NCBI RefSeq assembly: GCF_000969645.2
Contig: NZ_CP014222.1
Coordinates: forward strand, 930,001 to 994,000
Origin: Janthinobacterium sp. B9-8
GTDB lineage: Bacteria > Pseudomonadota > Gammaproteobacteria > Burkholderiales > Chitinibacteraceae
Length of the DNA: 64,000 nt
Reading direction: 5' to 3'
A model generated the notes under the pieces. That model was given only the letters and a program-made list of their open reading frames with translations, did no database searches and was not told the DNA's origin. Below, one piece after another: positions 9,691 to 18,643 of this stretch (the first letter of the stretch is position 1; every line of letters starts with the position of its first letter). A program made the translations under genes and the position numbers.

Positions 9691-9747
9691 TAGTGCGGGT
9701 GTAATCCGTGAGCCATGCGGAAAAATACACGGGTTGCACCCGCACTA
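9691..9747. repeat. Palindromic intergenic repeat
   Basis: A 20-bp imperfect hairpin: TAGTGCGGGTGTAATCCGTG (9691-9710) against CACGGGTTGCACCCGCACTA (9728-9747), with two G:T-type mismatches. It resembles the GTAGGGCGGGT family by its GCGGGTG core. It fills most of the 287-bp gap between dapC and msrA, in which I see nothing else. Confidence 0.65.
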
Positions 9748-9836
9748 TGAATGGTGCAATTTTTGCAAGTAAGCTGTATGACATTAGCTAGTTTGATACG
9801 CATAGTGGGGCTCAGTCATCAAACAATGCACAGTTG

Positions 9837-10361
9837 TTACTTAAGTAAATCGCCATATTCCTGAATAAGCTTACGTACTTTTCCTGCGACGACGGCGGAG
9901 CAGTAAGGCTGCTGCGGGTTTTGGTCGAAGTAATCTTGATGGTAAGTTTCAGCAGGCCAAAATGTGACTGCAGGTGTGACTTCCGTGACGATTGGATCGT
10001 TGTACTGGCTGGCTAATTCAGCAATCATTTTTTTTGCGTCAAGCGCTTGCGCTTCGCTGTGGAAAAACAGGCTGGAGCGATATTGCGTACCCACATCGCC
10101 TCCTTGGCGATTGAGTGTGGTGGGGTTGTGCAGTGCAAAAAATAATTTAAGCAGGGTGTTGTAGCTGATAATGGCAGGATCAAAAGTCAGCTGGATGACT
10201 TCGGCGTGGCCGGTGTCGCCAGTGCATACCGCTTTATACGTGGGGGCTTCAATTTGGCCACCCATATAGCCGCAATCAACTTGTGATACACCACGCAGAC
10301 GGGCAAAAGTGGCGTCGAGGCACCAGAAGCAGCCGCCGGCTAAGGTTGCGATTTCGCTCAT
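9837..10361 (-). CDS. msrA: Peptide-methionine (S)-S-oxide reductase MsrA
   Basis: Repairs methionine-S-sulfoxide in proteins. The catalytic motif GCFWC is at residues 10-14, followed by GYMGGQIEAPTYKAVCTGDTGHAE and QYRS..F, as in classical MsrA. 174 aa with no signal peptide, so it is cytoplasmic; no MsrB domain is fused. Monocistronic by position. Confidence 0.96.
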   Translation of the reverse strand: MSEIATLAGGCFWCLDATFARLRGVSQVDCGYMGGQIEAPTYKAVCTGDTGHAEVIQLTFDPAIISYNTLLKLFFALHNPTTLNRQGGDVGTQYRSSLFFHSEAQALDAKKMIAELASQYNDPIVTEVTPAVTFWPAETYHQDYFDQNPQQPYCSAVVAGKVRKLIQEYGDLLK

Positions 10362-10435
10362 AATTTATTTCCCTGTTATTTATTGGTATGGGCTAATGGT
10401 TTAGGTTTTGCGAATCTAGCATATTGGTGTTTTCT

Positions 10436-10495
10436 GGCGTACTACGCGCTTACTGGGTGACATAAACGTCGCTCAGTAAGCACTTCGAGTACGCC
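10436..10495. repeat. Imperfect palindromic repeat
   Basis: GGCGTACTACGCGCTTACTG at 10436-10455 and CAGTAAGCACTTCGAGTACGCC at 10474-10495 form an imperfect hairpin with a bulge, between msrA and queF. CGCCCTACC follows, as in the GTAGGGCGGGT family. Confidence 0.55.
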
Positions 10496-10509
10496 CTACC
10501 TCGGTATAA

Positions 10510-11337
10510 TTATTGCCGCGCACTACGTAGATTGCTGGGTAGCGGGCCACTGAAATTACAGCGGTAGGGGTTGATATCCAAGCCGCCACGGCGGGTGTAG
10601 CGAGCATAAACGGCAAGCTTCATGGGGGCGCAGTCACGCATGATGTCGACAAAAATACGCTCCACGCATTGCTCGTGAAATTCATTGTGATTGCGAAATG
10701 AAATTAAATAACGCAATAGTGATTCGCGATTAATCGGCTTGCCGGTATAGCTGATTTGAATGCTGGCCCAATCGGGCTGACCTGTTACAAGGCAGTTAGA
10801 CTTCAGCAAATTGGATGTTAAAGACTCGGTGATGGTGCTGTCCCCGCTATCGCACTTTAATAAGCCGGCTTGCGGGGCGTATTGATCGACTTCGATATCC
10901 AGATTATCAATGCAATAGCCATCTAACTCAGCAAGGCGTTGCTGGTGAAATTGCTCCGGGCCAATGAGCTGCACGCCGATGCTTGCGCCTGCCGCTCTTG
11001 ATAAGTCGGCTTGTAGCAGAGTTTGTAAGGCTTCGCGAGTTTCTAATTTAGTTTGATTAAAGCTATTTAAATAAAGCTTAAATGATTTAGATTCGATGAT
11101 ATTCGGGCTGCTGGCAGGAATATTAAACACAGCAATGGCGACCTGTGGCTTGCCACGGGCATTGAGCCAAGATAGCTCGTAGCCATTCCAGATATCCATG
11201 CCCATAAAAGGCAGGGTTTCGCCGAGGCCAATTTCCTGGCGCTTGCCCGTGCGCGAAATAGGGAAGAGCAGGCTAGGCTCGTATTCAGTGATATAGCTGA
11301 CTGTTTTGCCCAGAGGGGAGTGTTCAACGTCGCTCAC
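10510..11337 (-). CDS. queF: NADPH-dependent 7-cyano-7-deazaguanine reductase QueF (long type)
   Basis: Reduces preQ0 to preQ1 in queuosine synthesis. At 275 aa it is the two-domain (YqcD-like) type. The catalytic Cys is in LKSNCLVTGQPDWA, and the NADPH/substrate motif SLLRYLISFRNHNEFHEQCVERIF with FHE follows. The N-terminal half contains NGYELSWLN and ESKSFKLYLNSFNQT. No other que genes are in the window. The leader carries a long hairpin (see the repeat at 11367). Confidence 0.96.
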   Translation of the reverse strand: MSDVEHSPLGKTVSYITEYEPSLLFPISRTGKRQEIGLGETLPFMGMDIWNGYELSWLNARGKPQVAIAVFNIPASSPNIIESKSFKLYLNSFNQTKLETREALQTLLQADLSRAAGASIGVQLIGPEQFHQQRLAELDGYCIDNLDIEVDQYAPQAGLLKCDSGDSTITESLTSNLLKSNCLVTGQPDWASIQISYTGKPINRESLLRYLISFRNHNEFHEQCVERIFVDIMRDCAPMKLAVYARYTRRGGLDINPYRCNFSGPLPSNLRSARQ

Positions 11338-11366
11338 GAGCGCTCCTTAAAGTGGATTGGATCAGA

Positions 11367-11432
11367 TAAGTACTTATACAAAAAATTTCCAGTAGCGTTA
11401 TGCCTTGCTGGAATACTTTGTATAAGCACTTA
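11367..11432. repeat. Long imperfect hairpin between lexA-like gene and queF
   Basis: TAAGTACTTATACAAA (11367-11382) pairs with TTTGTATAAGCACTTA (11417-11432) with one G:T-type mismatch, and inside it TTCCAG pairs with CTGGAA. The stem lies in the 5' region of queF and downstream of the LexA-like gene. There is no T-run. Confidence 0.6.
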
Positions 11433-11509
11433 GACACGATTAAGCCGCATCTTCTGATCATTTACGCCGTATTTTATCTTTAACGCTGGGCTCTGGGGCG
11501 AAATAAGCT

Positions 11510-12097
11510 TTATTTATACTTTCGGATCAGCCCTACCATCACGCCAAAAATTTCTAAACCTTCTTTGGGGCGAATGGGTTCGTAAGCGGGGTTGTGCGGC
11601 ATCAGTACATAGCCTTGTTTATCACGGCTAAGCGTTTTAAGCGTGTATTCACCATCGACAATGGCAACGACCACATCGCCTAAATTGGCGCTATGGCGTT
11701 TTTCTACCACGGCGATATCACCATCGTGAATGCCAGCATCAATCATGGAGTCGCCTTTAACTTTGACCATTACCGATGCAGAGGGGCGCTCGATCAGGTA
11801 ATCGTCGATGCTAATGGCTTCGCTCATGGCATCGTTCGCAGCGGCGGGCAGGCCGGCCGGCACGGGAAAATCAGCCAGCTCGCGTTCGAAGAAGCGTTTG
11901 GTGGGAGCAAGGCGTTTGTCGGGCGTGGTATCCACATAGCCTGCGAGCATCAGACGCTTTACCAACGCTGATACGGCGGATTTGGAAGCCAGCCCGAGTA
12001 GATCGCCGATCACCGAATAGGATGGCAGATTGCGGTAGTCAGCGTAGTAGTCTTGCAGCTTGCCAAGGTATTCGGCGTCGCGATTGGGGTGTGCCAT
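11510..12097 (-). CDS. LexA-family self-cleaving repressor
   Basis: 195 aa: an N-terminal winged-helix DNA-binding domain (LPSYSVIGDLLGLASKSAVSALVKRLM) and a C-terminal S24 latent-protease domain. The self-cleavage site Ala81-Gly82 (PVPAG), catalytic Ser117 (VKGDSMID) and Lys154 (EYTLKTL) are all present, so it should respond to RecA filaments. The N-terminal domain is not a close match to canonical LexA, so I give no symbol; it may be a second LexA-type regulator. Two inverted GAAC-N4-GTTC sites lie directly upstream, which suggests autorepression. Confidence 0.88.
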   Translation of the reverse strand: MAHPNRDAEYLGKLQDYYADYRNLPSYSVIGDLLGLASKSAVSALVKRLMLAGYVDTTPDKRLAPTKRFFERELADFPVPAGLPAAANDAMSEAISIDDYLIERPSASVMVKVKGDSMIDAGIHDGDIAVVEKRHSANLGDVVVAIVDGEYTLKTLSRDKQGYVLMPHNPAYEPIRPKEGLEIFGVMVGLIRKYK

Positions 12098-12113
12098 GAG
12101 ATTTGACCTGTGC

Positions 12114-12153
12114 AGAACAAACGTTCTACTCTAGCGTAGTGAACGTTCGTTCT
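12114..12153. promoter_or_regulatory. Two LexA-type operators upstream of the LexA-like gene
   Basis: AGAACAAACGTTCT at 12114-12127 and TGAACGTTCGTTCT at 12140-12153. Both fit GAAC-N4-GTTC; their centres are 26 bp apart, and the nearer one ends 17 nt before the start codon. This spacing would place two dimers on nearly opposite faces over the promoter. The motif resembles the Gram-positive LexA box rather than the CTGT-N8-ACAG box of most beta- and gammaproteobacteria. Confidence 0.75.
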
Positions 12154-12288
12154 GTTGTCAAGTGTGGGAGATGTGCTTGTTGTATTGGCGTGGATGGATC
12201 TTATTAAGCAAGTTCGGACTTTTACCACACGTCATACAGTGAGCTGTTTTACAATGACCGCCTTTCTGCATTGCTTTGGCCGTATATC

Positions 12289-13233
12289 TTGAAGATTTTA
12301 CTTGCCCCGATGGAGGGGTTGCTTGATTTTGTACTGCGCGATGTGCTGACTAGAGTGGGTGGCATTGATATGTGTGTCACCGAGTTTATTCGGGTCAGCG
12401 GTTCTTTATTGCCGAATAAAACCTTTTTACGTATTGCACCAGAGCTGTTGAACGGCAGTAAAACCGTAGCGGGTGTGCCGGTAAGCGTGCAGCTGCTGGG
12501 TTCTGATCCTGTGTGCATGGGCGAAAACGCCGCGCGCCTGGCTGAACTGGGCCCTTATGAAATCGATTTAAATTTTGGCTGCCCGGCTAAAAGTGTGAAC
12601 CGCCATCGTGGCGGTGCAGTACTGTTGCAAGAGCCTGAGTTAATTCACGAGATTGTGGGCGCTGTGCGCCGTGCTGTGCCTCTGCACATCCCTGTAACAG
12701 CCAAGATGCGCCTTGGCTACAACGATAGCAGCCAGACCATTGAATGCGCGCAAGCGATGGCCAGTGCCGGTGCGGCGCGCGTGGTGGTGCATGCGCGTAC
12801 CAAACTTGATGGTTATAAGCCACCCGCCTATTGGGAACTCATCCCTGCTGTGCGCGAGGCCTTGGCCGTGCCGGTGGTGGCCAATGGTGAAATCTGGACG
12901 GTGGAAGAGTTTCATCGCTGTGCGGCGGTTTCGGGTTGCGATCAGATTATGCTGGGGCGCGGGATTGTCTCTAATCCGGGCCTTGCGCTGATGGCTAAAA
13001 ATGGCCAGCAGCAATTGCCGTGGGCAGATTTGCAACCGCTGTTTATTTGTTTCTGGCAGCTGATTCAAGCTCAGCACATTATGCCTAAGCACCGCGCTGG
13101 GCGGATGAAGCAGTGGCTTACTTATTTGCGCCGTACTTATCCTGAGGCCGAGGCTTTGTTTGCGCAGGTTCGTACTTTAACTGAGCCAGATGATGTGGCT
13201 GCCGTGTTGTTAGGAAGTAGCCTGGAAGGATAG
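12289..13233 (+). CDS. dusC: tRNA-dihydrouridine(16) synthase DusC
   Basis: FMN-dependent reductase that makes dihydrouridine in tRNA. Motifs: LLAPMEGLLDFVLR at the N-terminus, CVTEFIRV, the catalytic-Cys block NFGCPAKSVNRHRGGAVLL, VHARTK.DGY and VVANGEI. I chose the TTG at 12289 (MKILLAPMEG, 314 aa) because DusC proteins start two to three residues before LLAPMEG; a TTG at 12271 is the alternative. No good ribosome binding site is visible. The gene after it starts 2 nt past the stop. Confidence 0.9.
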   Translation: MKILLAPMEGLLDFVLRDVLTRVGGIDMCVTEFIRVSGSLLPNKTFLRIAPELLNGSKTVAGVPVSVQLLGSDPVCMGENAARLAELGPYEIDLNFGCPAKSVNRHRGGAVLLQEPELIHEIVGAVRRAVPLHIPVTAKMRLGYNDSSQTIECAQAMASAGAARVVVHARTKLDGYKPPAYWELIPAVREALAVPVVANGEIWTVEEFHRCAAVSGCDQIMLGRGIVSNPGLALMAKNGQQQLPWADLQPLFICFWQLIQAQHIMPKHRAGRMKQWLTYLRRTYPEAEALFAQVRTLTEPDDVAAVLLGSSLEG

Positions 13234-13235
13234 TT

Positions 13236-14117
13236 ATGCAAGGGTATTACGAAAGATTGGCGGCAGCTTTGCTGCCGATGCTGGCAGATAGGGCATTGAT
13301 TCGTGATGCGATTATTTGTGCGGTATTTATTTTTTCTTTAATGGTTTCTCGCTCCCTGATCCGCCGCGCGATTTTACGTCGGCATGATTTAGGGCCAGAG
13401 GTTCGCCGCCGTTGGGTGGTTTATTTACGTAACTGCTCTTTAGGCGTATTTACCCTCGGGATGATTTTTATCTGGGGGCATGAGATTCAAACCTTCGCCG
13501 TATCGTTGGTGGCGATTGCTGCAGCGATTGTGCTGGCAACCAAAGAAATGATTCTTTGCATGCTGGGGTCTATTTTTAGGAGTAGTAGCAACGCTTTCGC
13601 GGTGGGAGATCGGGTAGAGATTGGCGGGATACGTGGGCAGGTGATTGATATGAATTTGGTTTCTACCACGCTGATGGAGTCGAGCCATGCTTCACATCGT
13701 CAAGGAACAGTTGGCCGTGGTGTGACCGTGCCTAATTCATTGCTGCTGAGCCAGCCTGTATTTAATGAAAGCATGTTGGGCGATTATGTATTGCAAACTA
13801 TCCACGTGGCCATTTTGCGCAATGATAATTGGGAAAAAGCTGAGCGGGTATTGATGGAGGCTGGAGGGGTGATTGCTGCTGAATACGCGCATGACTTATC
13901 TCGTCATGCGCGTGAGCTGGAGCGTCGCTATGCGCTGGAGTCTCCCATGATGGAGCCCAGAGTGCGGATTTTCCTCGATCATTACGAGGAAATCGGCTTG
14001 CAGTTGCAGATTGCGGTGCCGCTTGGGCATCGTGCCAAAATTGAGCAGCGAGTATTAAGATTGTTCTTGCAGGGTATGAGTGCTAATAAGTCATTAGCAA
14101 AAAGTGATATGAAGTGA
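13236..14117 (+). CDS. MscS-type mechanosensitive channel family protein
   Basis: 293 aa. Two or three N-terminal membrane helices (about residues 23-40, 62-82, 85-105) lead into the MscS beta domain (AFAVGDRVEIGGIRGQVIDMNLVSTTLME and VPNSLLLSQPVFNES). The pore helix VSLVAIAAAIVLATKEMILC is like TM3 of MscS but less Gly/Ala-rich. GGAAGGA precedes the ATG, and the gene is tightly coupled to dusC. The C-terminal ~60 residues are duplicated at 15237-15423. Confidence 0.85.
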   Translation: MQGYYERLAAALLPMLADRALIRDAIICAVFIFSLMVSRSLIRRAILRRHDLGPEVRRRWVVYLRNCSLGVFTLGMIFIWGHEIQTFAVSLVAIAAAIVLATKEMILCMLGSIFRSSSNAFAVGDRVEIGGIRGQVIDMNLVSTTLMESSHASHRQGTVGRGVTVPNSLLLSQPVFNESMLGDYVLQTIHVAILRNDNWEKAERVLMEAGGVIAAEYAHDLSRHARELERRYALESPMMEPRVRIFLDHYEEIGLQLQIAVPLGHRAKIEQRVLRLFLQGMSANKSLAKSDMK

Positions 14118-14233
14118 TGGCCTTAGAATAGCGTCACATCGATTGCCGAATGCTTTTGTGGAGGCTTTAGTGTAGCTGCAGTACTTAAGGCAAGTATTGT
14201 GCTGCAAGAATGAAATTCTAGATGCGTGTTGTT

Positions 14234-15043
14234 TTAGTGATCCTGCAGGGGCCTTAATACATTCACTTCCATGGGCGGCGCTTCATTAGGGAGCCATTTT
14301 CGGTGTATTTTCTGAAAGTGGCCTTCTTTTTTGAGCCAGCTCAGTGCCTCTTCCCATTCTTTAATAGTGCGGGCAGGCGTTTGGCTAGAAAACGCTAAAT
14401 AGAGCTCTAAGCTATCCAGCGTCATGACTTTTTCAACCTCATTAGCAGAGTGGCCGATTTCTTTTAAAACGGATGCTACCACTACGCTGCCATCAACCCA
14501 TAGATCAAATCGTTTGGCCATGAGTTTTGTTGCTGTTATTTGTGGTGTAGGGGCTAAGTCAATGTTGCTAAAGCCTTTCTTTGCGGCGGTATCCGCAAAT
14601 ATGCTGCCTCTGTAGCCGCCAATAGCTTGCTTGTAAATGCCATCGCCTAATGCCAATAGACGCTCAGCATTGCCTTTACGGGTGTAAACACTGGTACTGC
14701 TGATGGCAATGGGGCCAAGCATAATCATTAATTTCTCACGCTCGCTTGAGCGCCCCACGCTAAATAGCATGACATCCGGCCCATCAAGTAGTGCCTTATA
14801 GCCGCGTACCCATGGGACGAGCTGAATTGGGTCTTTGTTTTCCAGCTTGCGTTGTAATGCTTGTACTATTTCAACCCCCATTCCCGTTAATTTATTGTCT
14901 GCCATATAACTAATGGGGGGCCAGCTCTCGGTATAAATCGTGAGCGCATGGCTTGGGACGCTTACAAAGCAAAAAGCAAGCAGGGTGATGGCTTGCTTGA
15001 GCATGTAGGCTGTTAGAGAAGGAGAATGTGCTGGCCGCAACAT
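14234..15043 (-). CDS. Periplasmic solute-binding protein (SBP_bac_3-like), copy 1
   Basis: 269 aa with a signal peptide (AITLLAFCFVSVPSHA) and a type II periplasmic binding fold (LTIYTESWPPISYMADNKLTGMGVEIVQAL, then FADTAAKKGF and FDLWVDGS). No transporter genes are nearby, as is common for this subgroup of 'amino-acid-binding-like' secreted proteins. The ATG at 15004 (MLKQAITLL) would give a more standard signal peptide. A second copy at 15480 is very similar. The ligand is unknown. It converges on the MscS gene. Confidence 0.82.
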   Translation of the reverse strand: MLRPAHSPSLTAYMLKQAITLLAFCFVSVPSHALTIYTESWPPISYMADNKLTGMGVEIVQALQRKLENKDPIQLVPWVRGYKALLDGPDVMLFSVGRSSEREKLMIMLGPIAISSTSVYTRKGNAERLLALGDGIYKQAIGGYRGSIFADTAAKKGFSNIDLAPTPQITATKLMAKRFDLWVDGSVVVASVLKEIGHSANEVEKVMTLDSLELYLAFSSQTPARTIKEWEEALSWLKKEGHFQKIHRKWLPNEAPPMEVNVLRPLQDH

Positions 15044-15236
15044 GGATTAGTGTCGAAAGTTAAAATCTTCAATTACGGTATAGCATGTTTTAAGCGGGAG
15101 TCGTTTGGGCTTAGCCTAATGGCCTTAATCTATCCTTTTTCTTCAGTTTGATTCCATGGTGTGTTGGCTTGATCAGCCTTAAGTTTGGGAGTTGGCGCTT
15201 AGTTAGTCCGTATTTGGACTGGCTTTTGATAGTTTA

Positions 15237-15423
15237 TGCACTCAAGTCGCCGATGATGGAGCCAAGGGTGAGTATTTTGCTCGATCACAACGAAGAAATC
15301 GGCTTGCAGCTGCAAATTGCGGCACCGCTGGGGCATCGCGCCAAAATTGAGTCGCGGGTATTCAGATTGTTTCTGTGGGGTATGAGTGCCAATAAGCCAT
15401 TAGCAAAGAGCGATGTGAAGTGA
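15237..15423 (+). pseudogene. Duplicated C-terminal fragment of the MscS-type gene
   Basis: The stretch from about ALKSPMMEPRVSILLDH to NKPLAKSDVK repeats the last ~60 residues of the channel gene at 13236, with about ten substitutions. There is no membrane or pore part, and the DNA 5' of it (15148-15236) is unrelated. It is a remnant of the tandem duplication that also copied the binding-protein gene. Confidence 0.85.
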
Positions 15424-15479
15424 GGGGGCGGGCGTTTTTCTGAACGTTTTATCAGGGACGGAGTTGCTGAGGGCAGGCA

Positions 15480-16304
15480 CTAAGGGTATGAGGGCGGTCG
15501 ATCTTGCTGAGGCCTTAATACATTCACTTCCATGGGCGGCGCTTCATTGGGGAGCCATTTTCGGTGTATTTTCTGAAAGTGGCCTTCTTTTTTGAGCCAA
15601 ATCAGCGCTTCTTCCCAGTCTTTAATAGTGCGGGCAGACGTTTGGCTAGAAAACGCTAAATAGAGCTCTAAGCTATCCAGTGTCATGACTTTTTCGACTT
15701 CATCGGCTGAGTGGCCAATTTCTTTCAAAATAGCAGGAACGGCTACGCTGCCATCGATCCAGAGATCAAATCGTTTGCCCATGAGCTTGGCTGCAGTCAT
15801 TTGCGGGGTGGCGGCTAAGTCTATCCGAGTAAAGCCTTTTTTTGCGGCGGTATCCACAAAGATGCTGCCACGATAGGTGCCAATGGGTAGGGTGTAGATG
15901 GTGTCGCCCAAGGCCAATAAGCGTGCTGAGTTGCCTTTACGGGTGTAGACATTGGTGCTGCTGATGGCAATGGGGCCAAGCATAATCATTAACTTCTCAC
16001 GCTCGCTGGAGCGCCCCAAGCTAAACAGCATCACATCAGGCCCCTCAAGCAGCGCCTTGTAGCCTCGCACCCAAGGCACCAGCTGAATAGGGTCTTTATT
16101 TCCTAGCTTGCTTTGTAATGCCTGTACTATTTCAACAGCCATTCCAGCGACTTTATTGTCTGCCATGTAATTGACGGGCGGCCAATTCTCGGTATATATC
16201 GTGAGCCCATAGGCTAAAGTGCTGACGCTGCAAAAAACAAGCAGCGCGAGGACTTGCTTGAGCATGCAAATTGATAGAGAAAAGTAAGATTCTGGCCGTT
16301 TCAT
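15480..16304 (-). CDS. Periplasmic solute-binding protein (SBP_bac_3-like), copy 2
   Basis: 274 aa, a close paralogue of the gene at 14234, with the same blocks (LTIYTENWPPVNYMADNK, YTRKGNSARLLALGD, FDLWIDGSVAVPAILKE, PNEAPPMEVNVLRP) and a signal peptide. It arose by a tandem duplication that also carried the end of the MscS gene. Both copies are intact, so they may have diverged in ligand. An internal ATG at 16265 is an alternative start. Confidence 0.82.
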   Translation of the reverse strand: MKRPESYFSLSICMLKQVLALLVFCSVSTLAYGLTIYTENWPPVNYMADNKVAGMAVEIVQALQSKLGNKDPIQLVPWVRGYKALLEGPDVMLFSLGRSSEREKLMIMLGPIAISSTNVYTRKGNSARLLALGDTIYTLPIGTYRGSIFVDTAAKKGFTRIDLAATPQMTAAKLMGKRFDLWIDGSVAVPAILKEIGHSADEVEKVMTLDSLELYLAFSSQTSARTIKDWEEALIWLKKEGHFQKIHRKWLPNEAPPMEVNVLRPQQDRPPSYP

Positions 16305-16478
16305 AGACTACCTAGCTGCGACTATCATTTAAATCTTCAATGACGGTATAGCACGCTTTAGCTTGGCTTGATTATGAGGAAGATTGCAGAGGAAGGTGCT
16401 TATCCTCGCCACTTTAAGCAAGCCCGTGGGTGCATTGGGCTTGCGTGGTTTAAATGGCAAGGATGGCGCAGTAGATAT

Positions 16479-17171
16479 TTAGCTCGCAGCTAGACCGGTT
16501 TTAGATAATCTGAGCATGCGCCCACATTTGGCGGCAAGCTCTGGGTCGTGCGTCACAATCACAAAGCCTGTGCCTGATTCCTTGGCTAATTCCAGCATTA
16601 ATTCAAACACGCCACTGGCCGTTTCGCGGTCCAGATTGCCTGTTGGCTCATCGGCTAATACGCAGGCAGGGCGAGTGACCAGCGCGCGGGCGATGGCGGT
16701 GCGCTGGCGCTCGCCGCCGGATAATTCGCTTGGTTTATGGTGGCTGCGATCAGCGAGGCCAACCCGGGCGAGGATCGCTTCGGCTTCTTTCATGGCGCTG
16801 GCTTTATCCATGCGGCGGATAAGAAGCGGCATGGCGACGTTTTCTGCAGCAGTAAATTCGGGCAATAAATGATGGAACTGATAAACAAAGCCCAGATGCA
16901 GATTGCGCATCAGGCCGCGCTCGGTTTCATTTAGAGCCAGCGGATCTTTTCCCATGAGCTGTATTTGCCCGCTGCTGGGCGCATCGAGCGCGCCAAGGCA
17001 GTGCAGCAGTGTTGATTTACCAGAGCCAGATGCGCCCACAATTGCTACCGTTTCACCGCGATGCAATTCAAAATCAATATGCGCCAGTACCTGGGTTTCC
17101 AGCTTGCCGGTTTTGTAGCTTTTGCTTAAATTTTGCGCCGCGAGTACAGGCGCTTGATCGGTATTACTCAT
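16479..17171 (-). CDS. lolD: Lipoprotein-releasing ABC transporter ATPase LolD
   Basis: ATPase of the LolCDE complex that extracts lipoproteins from the inner membrane and passes them to LolA. Walker [11 protein letters not shown]-loop [21 protein letters not shown] (typical of the MacB/LolD group), signature LSGGERQR, Walker [12 protein letters not shown] chose the ATG at 17171 (MSNTDQAP), which overlaps the lolC stop by 8 nt and gives 230 aa; a longer frame to 17276 runs inside lolC. Confidence 0.94.
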   Translation of the reverse strand: MSNTDQAPVLAAQNLSKSYKTGKLETQVLAHIDFELHRGETVAIVGASGSGKSTLLHCLGALDAPSSGQIQLMGKDPLALNETERGLMRNLHLGFVYQFHHLLPEFTAAENVAMPLLIRRMDKASAMKEAEAILARVGLADRSHHKPSELSGGERQRTAIARALVTRPACVLADEPTGNLDRETASGVFELMLELAKESGTGFVIVTHDPELAAKCGRMLRLSKTGLAAS

Positions 17172-18402
17172 AACGTAAAGCCTCGGCTGGGTTGACGCGA
17201 GAGGCACGCCAGCTAGGGTAGAGGGTAGCAACAAGTGCAAGCACCAGCGAAATACTACCGATGCTGCTGACATCACTCCATAGCACGCGCGATGGTAGTT
17301 CGGAAATCAGATAAACATCCGGAGACAAAATAGTCGTGCCTAGCATGCGTTCAATAAATGGCACAATCACATCCAGATTTTTAGAAATAAACACACCGGC
17401 CAGTACGCCAGAGCCAGTGCCGATCAAGCCAGATAAAGCGCCTTGAATCACAAATATTTTCATGATCGAGCTGGGGGCCGCGCCTAGGGTACGCAAAATG
17501 GCGATATCAGCTTGCTTGTCAGTGACGACCATGACTAGCGTAGAAACCAGATTAAACGCGGCTACCGCTACAATCAGTGTCAGAATGATAAACATCATGC
17601 GTTTTTCGATTTCAACGGCACGGAAATAAGTGGGGTTTTCTTGTGTCCAATCGCCGATCAATAAATTGGGCATTTCTTGATTTAACTCGCGAGCCACACG
17701 GCGGGCCAGATTTAGATCATCCAGCTTTAGCCTCAGGCCGGAAACGGCATCCCCCGTTCGGAATAATTTTTGCGCGTCACTCAGATGAATCATGGCCACA
17801 CCCGCATCGTAAGGTGCGTAATCGGCTTTAAATATACCGGTGACGGTGAATTGCTTATACCTTGGGGTAAACCCCGCAATGGTGACCTGGCCTTGTGGTG
17901 TAATCAGGGTGACACGATCACCGGTGCGAACACCCAGCTCGTTGGCAAGGGAAATGCCGAGGATCACGCCAAATTGATCCGCGCGTAAAGACTGGAGCTC
18001 GCCACTGACCAGCTTGCCCGCAACCTCATTCACGGCGGCTTCCTGCTGGGGGTCAATTCCGCGAATCAGTACGCCTTTCACTTGCTCGCCCCCATTGGTT
18101 AATAGGCCTTGCCCTAGCACATAGGGCGCAGTGGCCAGCACATGTGGGTTCTTTTTGGCGGTATTGGCGGCAGATTGCCAGTCTGTCAACTGATTGCTGA
18201 CGCCGCTGATTTGCACATGCGCGGCCATGCCAAGAATGCGATTACGCACTTCTTCCTGAAAGCCATTCATCACGGATAGCACAATAATCAGCGCCGCTAC
18301 GCCGAGCGCAATGCCGATCACAGAAACAAGAGAAATAAACGAGATAAAGCCATTACGACGGCTGGCACGCGTATAGCGCAGGCCGATCAGAAGTTCATAC
18401 AT
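17164..18402 (-). CDS. lolC: Lipoprotein-releasing ABC transporter permease LolC/LolE
   Basis: 412 aa inner-membrane permease. TM1 ([27 protein letters not shown]), a large periplasmic MacB-like domain (about residues 50-260), then TM2-4 ([29 protein letters not shown] is the coupling-helix region). The C-terminus [15 protein letters not shown] is the family ending. As only one permease gene is present next to lolD, it probably works as a homodimer (the LolF/LolC-only arrangement seen outside the enterics). lolA lies far away at 44.6 kb. Confidence 0.93.
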   Translation of the reverse strand: MYELLIGLRYTRASRRNGFISFISLVSVIGIALGVAALIIVLSVMNGFQEEVRNRILGMAAHVQISGVSNQLTDWQSAANTAKKNPHVLATAPYVLGQGLLTNGGEQVKGVLIRGIDPQQEAAVNEVAGKLVSGELQSLRADQFGVILGISLANELGVRTGDRVTLITPQGQVTIAGFTPRYKQFTVTGIFKADYAPYDAGVAMIHLSDAQKLFRTGDAVSGLRLKLDDLNLARRVARELNQEMPNLLIGDWTQENPTYFRAVEIEKRMMFIILTLIVAVAAFNLVSTLVMVVTDKQADIAILRTLGAAPSSIMKIFVIQGALSGLIGTGSGVLAGVFISKNLDVIVPFIERMLGTTILSPDVYLISELPSRVLWSDVSSIGSISLVLALVATLYPSWRASRVNPAEALRYE

Positions 18403-18540
18403 GAGGGGCGAAATCTAACAGGGCGAGAAAGGCGGCTAGTTTAGCATGCTTAGATGATTGTATTTGCTTGCGGATGGGGTAAATATGGAGGTCGTACTGG
18501 TTTTCTTTAGCGTGAAATGAGTGTTATTTCTTGTGAATGA

Positions 18541-18571
18541 TGGCGTGGGCACAAAGGTGTGCCCACCCTAC
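18541..18571. repeat. Short GTGGGCAC hairpin with CACCCTAC end
   Basis: GTGGGCAC (18545-18552) / GTGCCCAC (18559-18566) followed by CCTAC; a reduced member of the GTAGGGYGGG repeat family. It is directly followed by the CTCCGTGAAACTC repeat. Confidence 0.5.
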
Positions 18572-18579
18572 ATTACGGC

Positions 18580-18629
18580 TTTTCTCCGTGAAACTCTGTG
18601 TCCTCCGTAGTTCAGGATTTGGGTTTTGT
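18580..18629. repeat. Dispersed repeat with CTCCGTGAAACTC core, copy 1
   Basis: TTTCTCCGTGAAACTCTGTG followed by TCCTCCGTAGTTCAGGATTT and GGGTTTTG. The same string, with few changes, is at 43201-43259 and in inverse orientation at 52471-52528. Confidence 0.75.
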
Positions 18630-18643
18630 TGCAGGGGTATCCG

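Noticed and set aside
10362..11509. preQ1 riboswitch at queF
   Set aside because: No preQ1-type pseudoknot pattern was seen; the leader hairpin is a simple long palindrome.
14234..16304. The two binding-protein genes as an amino-acid ABC transporter operon
   Set aside because: No permease or ATPase gene is adjacent; lolD-lolC next to them belong to the lipoprotein system.
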